Positions 16,758 through 25,202 of a stretch of 64,000 nt of DNA are shown one piece after another (positions within the stretch are counted from its first letter, which is position 1; every line of letters starts with the position of its first letter). Source of the DNA: JBDIAG01 sp963835085 (GTDB lineage Bacteria > Actinomycetota > Actinomycetes > Actinomycetales > CAWJMD01). Both the position numbers and the translations under genes were made by a program. The notes under the pieces were generated by a model. The model had not been told where the DNA came from and did no database searches. It saw nothing but the letters and a program-made list of their open reading frames with translations. Where the stretch lies: the NCBI GenBank assembly GCA_963835085.1, contig CAWIED010000001.1:2852001-2916000 (forward strand), read 5' to 3'.

Positions 16758-18433
16758 CGCGCCGCCATGATGGCACCGGCCGCGCTGAGCAACGGGCCCG
16801 GGAGCAGGCCGAAGAGGATCGTCGAGGCCACGCCGACCAGCACGGCCGCGCCGGTGAGCCAGCCGCCCGCGACCACGGTCCCGCTCGTGCCGGCGATGCC
16901 GTCGAAGGGCTGTTCGTCGGAGAAGTACATCCGCACGATCACTCTCAGATAGAACGACGCCGACACGGCAGACATGATGACGCCGATCACCGCAAGCACC
17001 ACCAGTGCCGTCTCGTGGGTGGCGATGGCCGCCGAGAACACTCCGAATTTGGCGATGAAGCCGCTCGTGAGCGGGAAGCCCGCGAACGCCAGCATCAGCA
17101 CCGAGAAGCATGCCGCGAGCAGAGGCGAGCGGCGACCCAGACCGTCCCATTGCGCCAGGTTCTTGGCCTCTTGCCCCACGCTGCCGTCGGCATTGCGCAC
17201 CCGCACCAGGCTCACGATGCCGAAGGCGGCGATAGACGACAACCCGTAGACCAGCAGGTAGAACAACACGCCACGAACCGCGACCGCCTGAAACGAGACC
17301 ACCCCGCACAGGATGAAGCCGGCGTGCGCTACCGAGGAGTACCCGAGCATCCGCTTGACGTCGGTCTGCCGGATGGCAACCGCCGATCCGACGATCATCG
17401 TGATGGCCGCCACCACGACGAGCGCAGGGCGCAGGTCACTGAGGAAGAACCACATCGGCCCCGGCCACGCCAACTGACCTCCCGCCACCGGCATAGGTGC
17501 CAACACCAGGCGCAGCAACGCGCCCACCGCGGCGGCCTTCGTGCAGGCCGCCATGAACGCGGTGACCGGGGTAGGCGCGCCCTCGTACACGTCAGGGGTC
17601 CAGGAGTGGAACGGCACCGCACCCACCTTGAACAGCAGCCCGGCGAGCATCAGCAACGTGGAGACGATGACGAGCGCTTGCCAGTGCACGCCCTGACCGG
17701 CCTGCTGGGCGTTGAGCACGACCTGTCCCACGGCGTGCGAGAGGGCGCTGAGGTTGAGCGTGCCGGCGGCTCCGTACATCAGCGCCATCCCGAACAGGAA
17801 CAGCGCGGAGGAGAAGGCCCCGAGCAGGAAGTACTTGAGCGACGCCTCCTGCGAACGCAGCCGCTGGTGACGTGCCAGGCCGCACATGATGTAGAGCGGC
17901 AGTGAGAGCACCTCGAGCGAGACGAACATCGTGAGCAGATCGGCTGCCGAGCAGAACACCATCATGCCGCCGATGGCGAACATGGTGAGCGGGATGACCT
18001 CACTCGTCTGCCGGCCGGCGCGTTCCGCAGCGCGCTCGGCAGCCGAGTCTGGCCGGGTCGCCGGGTCGGCCGCCAGGGCGTCGAGGGCACTGCCGCCACC
18101 GTCAGCCAGCAACAGCAGCGACAGGGCGCCCATCACCACCAGCGAACCCTGCAGGAAGACCGTGACCGAGTCGAGGGTCATGCCCATGCCCAGCTGGCTG
18201 TCGGGGTCCGTGAGCACCGCCCGGGGCGCGCCGCCCCACTGGTAGGCCAGGAAGGCGAACGCCAGCAGCAACCCGAGCAGCGCCAATGCGAGCTGGACGT
18301 AGCGCCGACCCTTGCGCGGCGCGAAGGCCTCGACGAGTACGCCGATCACCGCGGTGAGCATCACGCAGAGCACCGGGGCCGCTGCCACCCAGTCGACGGT
18401 GGGCGGAACGAACGTGCTGGAAAGTGCGTTCAC
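16754..18433 (-). CDS. nuoN: NADH-quinone oxidoreductase subunit N
   Basis: This 559-residue antiporter-like membrane subunit belongs to the proton-pumping arm of complex I. It has about fourteen transmembrane segments, the conserved lysine-bearing helices typical of MrpD-like subunits, and the family stretches KVGAVPFHSWTPDVYEGAPTPVTAF and MLGYSSVAHAGFI. A Pro/Asp-rich cytoplasmic insertion around residues 110-150 (DPATRPDSAAERAAERAGRQ) is an actinobacterial addition. The GTG start overlaps the nuoM stop as GTGA, so translation is coupled. It is the final nuo gene. Confidence 0.95.
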   Translation of the reverse strand: MNALSSTFVPPTVDWVAAAPVLCVMLTAVIGVLVEAFAPRKGRRYVQLALALLGLLLAFAFLAYQWGGAPRAVLTDPDSQLGMGMTLDSVTVFLQGSLVVMGALSLLLLADGGGSALDALAADPATRPDSAAERAAERAGRQTSEVIPLTMFAIGGMMVFCSAADLLTMFVSLEVLSLPLYIMCGLARHQRLRSQEASLKYFLLGAFSSALFLFGMALMYGAAGTLNLSALSHAVGQVVLNAQQAGQGVHWQALVIVSTLLMLAGLLFKVGAVPFHSWTPDVYEGAPTPVTAFMAACTKAAAVGALLRLVLAPMPVAGGQLAWPGPMWFFLSDLRPALVVVAAITMIVGSAVAIRQTDVKRMLGYSSVAHAGFILCGVVSFQAVAVRGVLFYLLVYGLSSIAAFGIVSLVRVRNADGSVGQEAKNLAQWDGLGRRSPLLAACFSVLMLAFAGFPLTSGFIAKFGVFSAAIATHETALVVLAVIGVIMSAVSASFYLRVIVRMYFSDEQPFDGIAGTSGTVVAGGWLTGAAVLVGVASTILFGLLPGPLLSAAGAIMAAR

Positions 18434-19971
18434 TGGCCTGCTCCTTCTACCACGGTGCCGGGATCGGTGGCGCCGATGGTGGTCATGGTCGAGGCCACGG
18501 CGGGCGTGATGAGGTCGAGGATCGGCTTGGGGAAGAAGCCGAGCACGAGGATCACGGCGATGATGGGCGCCAGCACCCACTTCTCCCGACTGGAGAGGTC
18601 TTCGGTCGTGTCGAAGCCGGCGCGCTTAGGCCCGGTGGCTATCCGCTGATAGGTGAGCAGGATGTAGAGCGCGCTGAGAATGAGCCCCGAGGTGGCCACC
18701 GCGGCAGCCACGGGGTACCGGGTGAAGGTGCCGGCCAACACGAGGAACTCTGAGATGAAGGGCGACAGGCCCGGCAGCGCCAGCGAGGACAGGCCCGCCA
18801 GCAGGAAGGCACCCGCCAGCAGCGGCGCGACCCGCTGCAATCCGCCATACTCGCCGATCCGGGCGGTGCCGAAGCGGGCCATGAGCATGCCGCAGACCCC
18901 GAAGAGCGCAGCGGTGGAGAAGCCGTGGTTGAGCATGTACAGCACGGCACCGTTCTGCGCGGTGGAGGTCATCGCGAAGATGCCGAGAATGATGAAGCCG
19001 AAGTGCGACACCGACGTGAACGCGATCAGCCGGCGCAGATCGCGCTGGGCGATGGCCACCAGCCCGCCGTAGACGATCGAGAGCACGGCCAGCGCGACGA
19101 TCACCGGGGCCGCCCAGCGCGCGGCCTGCGGGAAGATGGGCAGGCAGAGCGTGATCATCCCGAAGGTGCCGACCTTGTCGAGCACCCCCACGAGCAGCAC
19201 CGACACCCCGGGCGGGGCGGCGGCAGCGGCATCGGGCAGCCAGGTGTGCACGGGCCACATGGGCGCCTTGACCGCGAAGGCGATGAAGAACGACGCGAAC
19301 ATCCACCGTTCGGTGTTCACCGACGCGAAGTGCAGACCGGTGACGTGGTCGATCATGAAGGCGTCAGGGGCCAGGGTGCCGGTGGTGGGGTCGATCGTGG
19401 CCAGGCCGAGCGCGATGACGCCGGCCAGCATGATCAAGCCTCCGGTGAGGCTGAAGAGCAGGAACTTCATGGCCGCTGCCTTGCCCTCCGGCCCGCCGAA
19501 GCGACCGATCAGGAAGTACATCGGGATGAGCATGGCCTCGAAGAACATGTAGAACATGAAGACGTCGCGCGCCATGAAGACGCCGAGGATGAACGACTCG
19601 GCCACGAGGATCAGCGCGAAGAACTCCCGCATCCGGGCCGGATCGTCCCCGGCCGTGTGCCACGAGGCCAGTACGCAGGCCGGGGTGAGCGCAGAGGCCA
19701 GCAGGATCATCACCAGCGAGATGCCGGTCAGCCCGAGGGCGTAGGAGACCCCGAACGAGGGAACCCACTGGTGTTGTTCGGTGAACTGGGCGGTTCCAGC
19801 GTGCTGACGATCGAAGAGCAGCGTCACCGCCACGACCCCGGCGAAGGTGACGAGCGAGAACACGAGCGCCAGCTGGCGGGCAAGCCGGCGAGAGTCGCCG
19901 GGCAGCAGCATGACGATGGCGGCACCCACGAGGGGCATGACGCCGATAGCGGTCAACCAGGGGAAGCTCAT
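18430..19971 (-). CDS. nuoM: NADH-quinone oxidoreductase subunit M
   Basis: This 513-residue antiporter-like subunit pumps protons in complex I. It has fourteen predicted membrane helices, the MFYMFFEAMLIPMYFLIG segment, and KAPMWPVHTWLPDAAAAAP with the key lysine. GGAGGTGA directly precedes the ATG, and the gap to the nuoL stop is one base. Confidence 0.96.
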   Translation of the reverse strand: MSFPWLTAIGVMPLVGAAIVMLLPGDSRRLARQLALVFSLVTFAGVVAVTLLFDRQHAGTAQFTEQHQWVPSFGVSYALGLTGISLVMILLASALTPACVLASWHTAGDDPARMREFFALILVAESFILGVFMARDVFMFYMFFEAMLIPMYFLIGRFGGPEGKAAAMKFLLFSLTGGLIMLAGVIALGLATIDPTTGTLAPDAFMIDHVTGLHFASVNTERWMFASFFIAFAVKAPMWPVHTWLPDAAAAAPPGVSVLLVGVLDKVGTFGMITLCLPIFPQAARWAAPVIVALAVLSIVYGGLVAIAQRDLRRLIAFTSVSHFGFIILGIFAMTSTAQNGAVLYMLNHGFSTAALFGVCGMLMARFGTARIGEYGGLQRVAPLLAGAFLLAGLSSLALPGLSPFISEFLVLAGTFTRYPVAAAVATSGLILSALYILLTYQRIATGPKRAGFDTTEDLSSREKWVLAPIIAVILVLGFFPKPILDLITPAVASTMTTIGATDPGTVVEGAGQ

Positions 19972-19972
19972 G

Positions 19973-21898
19973 TCACCTCCACACGAAGGTCAGGCCGACA
20001 ACGGCGATGAATCCGATGAGCATGGTTGCGGCGTAGGAACGCACGTATCCGTTCTGCAGCTTGCCGACTCCCTTGCCGAGGCCGCTCATAAGGCGGCCGA
20101 AACCCATGGCGCCCCGATCGATCACGGTCAGGTCTCCGGTTGCCAGGGCCTCCGTGATGGCGCGACCCGGGGTCTCGAAGATCGTGCGGTTCACGAACTC
20201 CTGACCGAGATCGGCGCGGGCCAGCTGAGTGAGCGGGGTGCCCTTCGGCGCCGTGACCGGTACCGCGGAGAAGGCGTACCGATACCAGGCCAACAGCCCG
20301 CCGACGGCCACGCAGCACAGAGTGAGCAGGGTGATGGCGATGCCCGGCAGCACCGGATGGCCCTCGGCGTGCTCACCCACCACGGGCGCCAGCCACTGGG
20401 TGAACCCGGTGTACCAGAGCACTCCACCGAGCGCCACCGAACCGACGGCCAGGATGATCATGGGGATCGTCATGCTGGCGGGCGACTCGTGGGGGTGGTC
20501 GCCGTCGAGCCAGCGGGCCTTGCCCTGGAAGGTCATGAAGAAGAGCCGCGACATGTAGAACGCGGTGAGGCCCGCGACGATCATGGTGGTGAACCCGAAC
20601 ACCCACGGACGCCAGCCCTCACCAATGAAGGCGGCCTCGATGATGTGGTCTTTGGAGAAGTAACCCGACAGGAACGGGAAGCCGATGATGGCCAGCCAGC
20701 CGGCCCCGAAGGTAAGCCAGGTAATACGCATCTTGGAGGCGAGGCCTCCGAACGTACGCATGTCGACCCGGTCGTTCATGCCGTGCATCACCGAGCCTGC
20801 GCCCAGGAACATGCCGGCCTTGAAGAAGCCGTGCGTCACGAGGTGGAAGATCGCGAACGCATAGCCCACCGGGCCGAGGCCGGCGGCCAGCATCATGTAG
20901 CCGATCTGACTCATGGTGGACGCGGCCAGCGCCTTCTTGATGTCGTCCTTGGCGCAGCCGACGATCGCTCCGTAGGTGAGGGTGATCGCGCCCACGACCG
21001 TGACCGCCAGGGCAGCGGCCGGGGCGCCCTGAAAGATGGGACCGGACCGGACGACGAGGTAGACCCCCGCAGTCACCATCGTCGCGGCGTGAATGAGCGC
21101 CGAGACCGGCGTGGGGCCGGCCATAGCGTCGCCGAGCCATGACTGCAAGGGGAACTGTGCCGACTTGCCGCAGGCAGCCAGCAGCAGCATCAAGCCCATG
21201 AAGGTGAGCCACCCGGTGGACGCCTCACCAGCCAGCGGCAGCACGGTCTTGAAGTCGACGCTGCCGAACACGAAGAACATGGCCATGATCGCCAGGCTCA
21301 GCCCGAGGTCGCCGATGCGGTTGAGCAGGAACGCCTTCTTGGCCGCCGCCGCGTAGTCGGGGTTGTAGTTCCAGAATCCGATGAGCAGGTACGAGGCCAG
21401 GCCCACACCCTCCCAGCCGACGTAGAGCAACAGGTAGCTGTCGGCCAGCACGAGGAGCAGCATCGAGGCCACGAACAGGTTGAGGTAGGCGAAGAACCGG
21501 CGCCGGTCGGGGTCGTGGGCCATGTAACCGAGCGAGTAGACGTGAATGAGCGAGCCGACGAACGTCACGAGCATGACGAAGGTCATCGACAACGGGTCGA
21601 GGCGCATGCCCGCCTCCAACTGGAAACCCCCGGCGGCGATCCAGTTGAAGAGGGGCAGGTCGCGCACCCGGTCGGCGGCGGAGTACGTCAGCATCGCGCT
21701 GAGCACGGCCACACCTACACCGAACGAGGCCCACGACAGCCCGACGGCAAGGCCTGGGCCGAACCTGTCGGTACGACGCCCGCCCAGGAGCAGGATGAAC
21801 GAGCCGGCCAACGGCAGCGCCACGAGCAGCCAGGCCAGCTCCATGATGCCGGAGGCCGGCAGGGCACTCGCCTGCTCGGCCGCGGTCAATGCGATCAC
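19973..21898 (-). CDS. nuoL: NADH-quinone oxidoreductase subunit L
   Basis: The 641-residue protein is the distal antiporter-like subunit with the long lateral helix near its C-terminus. The family segments WEGVGLASYLLIGFW, KSAQFPLQSWLGDAMAGPTP and VSALIHAATMVTAGVYL are present. The start is uncertain: GTG at 21898 keeps an N-terminal extension seen in some actinobacteria, while ATG at 21844 (MELAW) would shorten it by 18 codons. The upstream purine run GAAGGGA is 12 bases from the GTG. Confidence 0.93.
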   Translation of the reverse strand: MIALTAAEQASALPASGIMELAWLLVALPLAGSFILLLGGRRTDRFGPGLAVGLSWASFGVGVAVLSAMLTYSAADRVRDLPLFNWIAAGGFQLEAGMRLDPLSMTFVMLVTFVGSLIHVYSLGYMAHDPDRRRFFAYLNLFVASMLLLVLADSYLLLYVGWEGVGLASYLLIGFWNYNPDYAAAAKKAFLLNRIGDLGLSLAIMAMFFVFGSVDFKTVLPLAGEASTGWLTFMGLMLLLAACGKSAQFPLQSWLGDAMAGPTPVSALIHAATMVTAGVYLVVRSGPIFQGAPAAALAVTVVGAITLTYGAIVGCAKDDIKKALAASTMSQIGYMMLAAGLGPVGYAFAIFHLVTHGFFKAGMFLGAGSVMHGMNDRVDMRTFGGLASKMRITWLTFGAGWLAIIGFPFLSGYFSKDHIIEAAFIGEGWRPWVFGFTTMIVAGLTAFYMSRLFFMTFQGKARWLDGDHPHESPASMTIPMIILAVGSVALGGVLWYTGFTQWLAPVVGEHAEGHPVLPGIAITLLTLCCVAVGGLLAWYRYAFSAVPVTAPKGTPLTQLARADLGQEFVNRTIFETPGRAITEALATGDLTVIDRGAMGFGRLMSGLGKGVGKLQNGYVRSYAATMLIGFIAVVGLTFVWR

Positions 21899-21915
21899 GA
21901 TGTGCGCCAGTCCCT

Positions 21916-22215
21916 TCAGTTCTTGAGCAGGTGCACGTCGTCGACCGACGACGATCGCAGCGATCGGAAGATGGACACGATGATCGCCAACCCCACCACG
22001 ACCTCGGCCGCCGCCACGACCATCACGAAGAACGCGATGGCCTGGCCTTCGAGGCTGCCATGCATGCGGGCGAACGTCACCAGGAGCAGATTGGCGGAAT
22101 TGAGCATGAGCTCGACCCCCATGAACGCGATGATCGCGTTGCGCCGCACCAGCACGGTGACCGCACCGATCGAGAAGAGGATGCAGGCCAGGATCACATA
22201 GTTCGTCAGGCTCAC
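21916..22215 (-). CDS. nuoK: NADH-quinone oxidoreductase subunit K
   Basis: This 99-residue subunit has three transmembrane helices, the conserved glutamate in MGVELMLNSANLL and a second in AAAEVVVGLAI, which belong to the hydrophilic axis of complex I. The GTG start overlaps the nuoJ stop as GTGA. Confidence 0.96.
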   Translation of the reverse strand: MSLTNYVILACILFSIGAVTVLVRRNAIIAFMGVELMLNSANLLLVTFARMHGSLEGQAIAFFVMVVAAAEVVVGLAIIVSIFRSLRSSSVDDVHLLKN

Positions 22216-23210
22216 GGCTGCTCACCCTCCCGCCCGGGCTCAGGTGTGCGCGGGTCGGGTTTGGCAACGTCAGGCTTGCTGGCGTCGATGGTGCCGGTCT
22301 GCCGTGGCGTCCCCGGCTGGTCGGTGGTCGACGTTGTGGGGGCCTCCAACTCGGCCACGGTCTCGGCTGAGGCGTCCCGCGGATGGGTGTCGGTCCGGAG
22401 TTCGTCGGAGATAACGGCCACCTGCCCAGAGACCGTGGAGGTCTGGCCCTCCTGGCCCCGGGCCCGCAGCACGCGCGAGATGGACAGCTCGCTGGGAGTG
22501 CCGTCGGGCAACAGCGCCGGGACGTCTACCGCGTTGTGCCGGGCGAACACGCCGGGCGAGGGCAGCGGGCCCACTTGGCGCCCCGTGCGCACCCGCAGGT
22601 CGGCGAGGTAGCGCTGCGTGAGCTTGGGACCCTGTCGTTCGGCGTGGGTGAGCACGATGGCGCCCAGCGCAGCGATGACGAGCAGGGTGCCCACCACCTC
22701 GAACGTGAAGACGTACGGCCCGAAGACCTGGCGTGCCACTCCCACCGGGTTGGTGTCGGCGTTGGCTGCGGCCAGGCCCTGCGCGGGCGCCTGCGTCCAG
22801 CCCGCCAGCTTGAGCAGCTGCGCGTGGTTGAACGTGATGTCGACGCCAACGACGCAGGCGATGAGGAAGAACGCCAGCCCCAGCCCCCCGAGCACTGCCA
22901 CCCAGCGCTGCCCGGTGAGCGTCTCCTTGAGCGAATCGGCGCTGTCGACGCCCACGAGCATGAGCACGAACAGGAACAGCATCATGACGGCGCCCGTGTA
23001 GACCACGATCTGGGCGGCGAACAGGAAGGGCGCTTCCTGGGCGGCATACATCGCGGCCAGCGAGATCATCACAAAGGCCACGAGCACGGCAGCGTGCACG
23101 GCCTTGCGGACGAACAGCAGGCCGGAGGCGGCGATGACGATGAGCGGCGCGAGGATCCAGAACAGCGCCGTCTCGCCGCCGCCGATCGTCAACCCGGTGG
23201 TCGGGTTCAC
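22212..23210 (-). CDS. nuoJ: NADH-quinone oxidoreductase subunit J with long C-terminal tail
   Basis: The N-terminal 190 residues are the NuoJ membrane domain with five helices, including the conserved QIVVYTGAVMMLFLFVLML. After that the protein extends about 140 residues rich in charged, proline and threonine residues, giving 332 residues against about 180 in E. coli. The tail is predicted to be cytoplasmic and unstructured, with no recognisable domain; long NuoJ tails occur in actinobacteria. GTG start overlaps the nuoI stop. Confidence 0.93.
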   Translation of the reverse strand: MNPTTGLTIGGGETALFWILAPLIVIAASGLLFVRKAVHAAVLVAFVMISLAAMYAAQEAPFLFAAQIVVYTGAVMMLFLFVLMLVGVDSADSLKETLTGQRWVAVLGGLGLAFFLIACVVGVDITFNHAQLLKLAGWTQAPAQGLAAANADTNPVGVARQVFGPYVFTFEVVGTLLVIAALGAIVLTHAERQGPKLTQRYLADLRVRTGRQVGPLPSPGVFARHNAVDVPALLPDGTPSELSISRVLRARGQEGQTSTVSGQVAVISDELRTDTHPRDASAETVAELEAPTTSTTDQPGTPRQTGTIDASKPDVAKPDPRTPEPGREGEQP

Positions 23211-23842
23211 AAGGTCTCCCCTCGGCCGAAACCGGCCAGGCTCGGGTCGTCGGGACGGTGCTCACGCACCCACTCCACCTGCTCCGGCGTGGCCGCGTTG
23301 ACCTCGCCCCGGTAGTAGGAGGTGTCGTCGGTGCCCGGCGCCATGGGATGCGGGGCCGCCAGCATGCCCGAGGCCATGGGACCCAGTAGATCGTGCTTCT
23401 CGTAGATCAGCCCTGCCCGGCTGGGCCCGGCCAGCTCGTAGTCGTTGGTCATCGTGAGGGCTCGGGTGGGGCAGGCCTCGATGCACAGGCCGCACAGGAT
23501 GCAGCGCAGGTAGTTGATCTGGTAGACGCGCCCGTACCGCTCCCCGGGGGAGAACTGGTTCTCCTCGGTGTTGTCGGCCCCCTCTACGTAGATCGCATCG
23601 GCCGGGCAGGCCCAGGCACACAGCTCACAGCCGATGCACTTCTCCAGCCCGTCCGGGTGTCGGTTGAGCTGGTGCCGGCCGTGAAAGCGCAGCGCTGTGG
23701 GCACCTTCTCTTCGGGGTACTGCTGGGTGATGACCTTCTTGAACATCGTGGAGAACGACACGCCGAATGCCGCGACCGGCGCGAACGCCTCGGCCAGCCA
23801 ACTCTCCCGCTGCTCGTCCGGCATGTCTTGCTGATCAGTCAT
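23207..23842 (-). CDS. nuoI: NADH-quinone oxidoreductase subunit I
   Basis: This 211-residue peripheral subunit carries two 4Fe-4S clusters, shown by CIGCELCAWACP and CILCGLCIEACP. They form N6a and N6b in the electron path to quinone. The start at ATG 23842 gives family length; a frame 49 codons longer runs through the nuoH end and is not used. The start overlaps the nuoH stop by eight bases. Confidence 0.96.
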   Translation of the reverse strand: MTDQQDMPDEQRESWLAEAFAPVAAFGVSFSTMFKKVITQQYPEEKVPTALRFHGRHQLNRHPDGLEKCIGCELCAWACPADAIYVEGADNTEENQFSPGERYGRVYQINYLRCILCGLCIEACPTRALTMTNDYELAGPSRAGLIYEKHDLLGPMASGMLAAPHPMAPGTDDTSYYRGEVNAATPEQVEWVREHRPDDPSLAGFGRGETL

Positions 23843-25202
23843 TGGGTACCTCCGGGGCCGAACCGGGCAACTCGTAGGCTGCCGAGCTGGGGGCGGGCCT
23901 CGCCTCCTGGGCAGCGGCGGCCAGCTTGCGGGCGCGGCGCGGTGAGGTGGGCAGAGTCTGGCCGGGCAAGGGTGGCACCGGGTGGCCACCAGCGAAGGGG
24001 TCGATGACCCGCTGCACGGGCTCGTGGGCCGCAGGCCTCGGAGCCGGCCACAGCCACAGTGCCGCAGCGATGAGCAGCAGGATTCCCGCCACGACGACCG
24101 TCAGCGTGGTCTGGGAGTAGCCGTAGATCACCGTGAGCCCGCGCCCGATGGCCAACAGGAAGATCCAGATCAGCGCAGCCGGGATGAGTCGCTGCCAGCC
24201 GAACTTCATGAACTGGTCGTAACGCAGCCGCGGCAGCGACCCACGCAGCCAGATGAACCCGAACATGAAGAACCAGACCTTGAGAATGAACCACAGCAGC
24301 CCCCACCAGCCCGTGTTGAAGTAGCCACCGAAGAGCAATCCCAACCCGAACGGCGCCTGCCAGCCACCGAGGAAGAGCGTGGTGGCCAGGGCGGAGACCG
24401 TGACCATGTTGACGTACTCGGCCAGGAAGAACATGGCGAACTTCATCGACGAGTACTCGGTGTGGAAGCCACCCACGAGCTCGCCCTCGGCCTCGGGCAG
24501 GTCGAACGGCAGCCGGTTGGTCTCGCCCACCATGGAGATCACGTAGATGACGAACGGCACCAACAGCGGCGGAAACCAGGTCAGCCAGGCCAGTCCGTCT
24601 TGGGCGGCCACGATCTGCGACGTCGACATCGAGCCCGACATGATGAACACGCACACCAGCGACAGGCCCATGGCGAGCTCGTACGAGATCACCTGTGCCG
24701 AGGAGCGCACGCCGCCGAGCAGCGGGTAGGTCGACCCCGAGGCCCATCCGGCCAACACCAGGCCGTAGACGCCGATAGAGGCGACGGCGAGGATGTAGAG
24801 CACTGCGACCGGAAAATCCGTCATCTGCAGAGGCGTCGTGATGGACGTGAACGGGATGTGCACCGGCCCGGCCAGCGGGATCACGGCGAAGGACAAGAAG
24901 CACGGCACTGCCGCGATGGCGGGCGCGAGCGGAAAGATCCACCGGTCGGCATTGGTGGGGATGATGTCTTCCTTCAGGGCCAGCTTGACCCCGTCGGCCA
25001 GCGACTGCAGCAGCCCGAACGGGCCCGTGCGGTTGGGGCCGTACCGGTTCTGCATGCGGCCGATGATCTTGCGTTCGAGGATGATCGCCATCAAGACGTT
25101 GATCACGAGGAACACGAAGACAAAAAGCATCTTGCCGACGATGACCCAGCCGTTGTCCTGGCTGAAATCGGCCGGCAGGATCGGCGCTGCAGTCAGCCTC
25201 AC
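23835..25202 (-). CDS. nuoH: NADH-quinone oxidoreductase subunit H
   Basis: This 455-residue membrane subunit forms part of the quinone chamber. It has eight helices with the ERKIIGRMQNRYGPNRTGP loop and the conserved GETNRLPFDLPEAEGELVGG stretch. The C-terminal 80 residues are a proline-rich extension absent from E. coli NuoH. GTG start, overlapping the nuoG stop as GTGA. Confidence 0.95.
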   Translation of the reverse strand: MRLTAAPILPADFSQDNGWVIVGKMLFVFVFLVINVLMAIILERKIIGRMQNRYGPNRTGPFGLLQSLADGVKLALKEDIIPTNADRWIFPLAPAIAAVPCFLSFAVIPLAGPVHIPFTSITTPLQMTDFPVAVLYILAVASIGVYGLVLAGWASGSTYPLLGGVRSSAQVISYELAMGLSLVCVFIMSGSMSTSQIVAAQDGLAWLTWFPPLLVPFVIYVISMVGETNRLPFDLPEAEGELVGGFHTEYSSMKFAMFFLAEYVNMVTVSALATTLFLGGWQAPFGLGLLFGGYFNTGWWGLLWFILKVWFFMFGFIWLRGSLPRLRYDQFMKFGWQRLIPAALIWIFLLAIGRGLTVIYGYSQTTLTVVVAGILLLIAAALWLWPAPRPAAHEPVQRVIDPFAGGHPVPPLPGQTLPTSPRRARKLAAAAQEARPAPSSAAYELPGSAPEVPND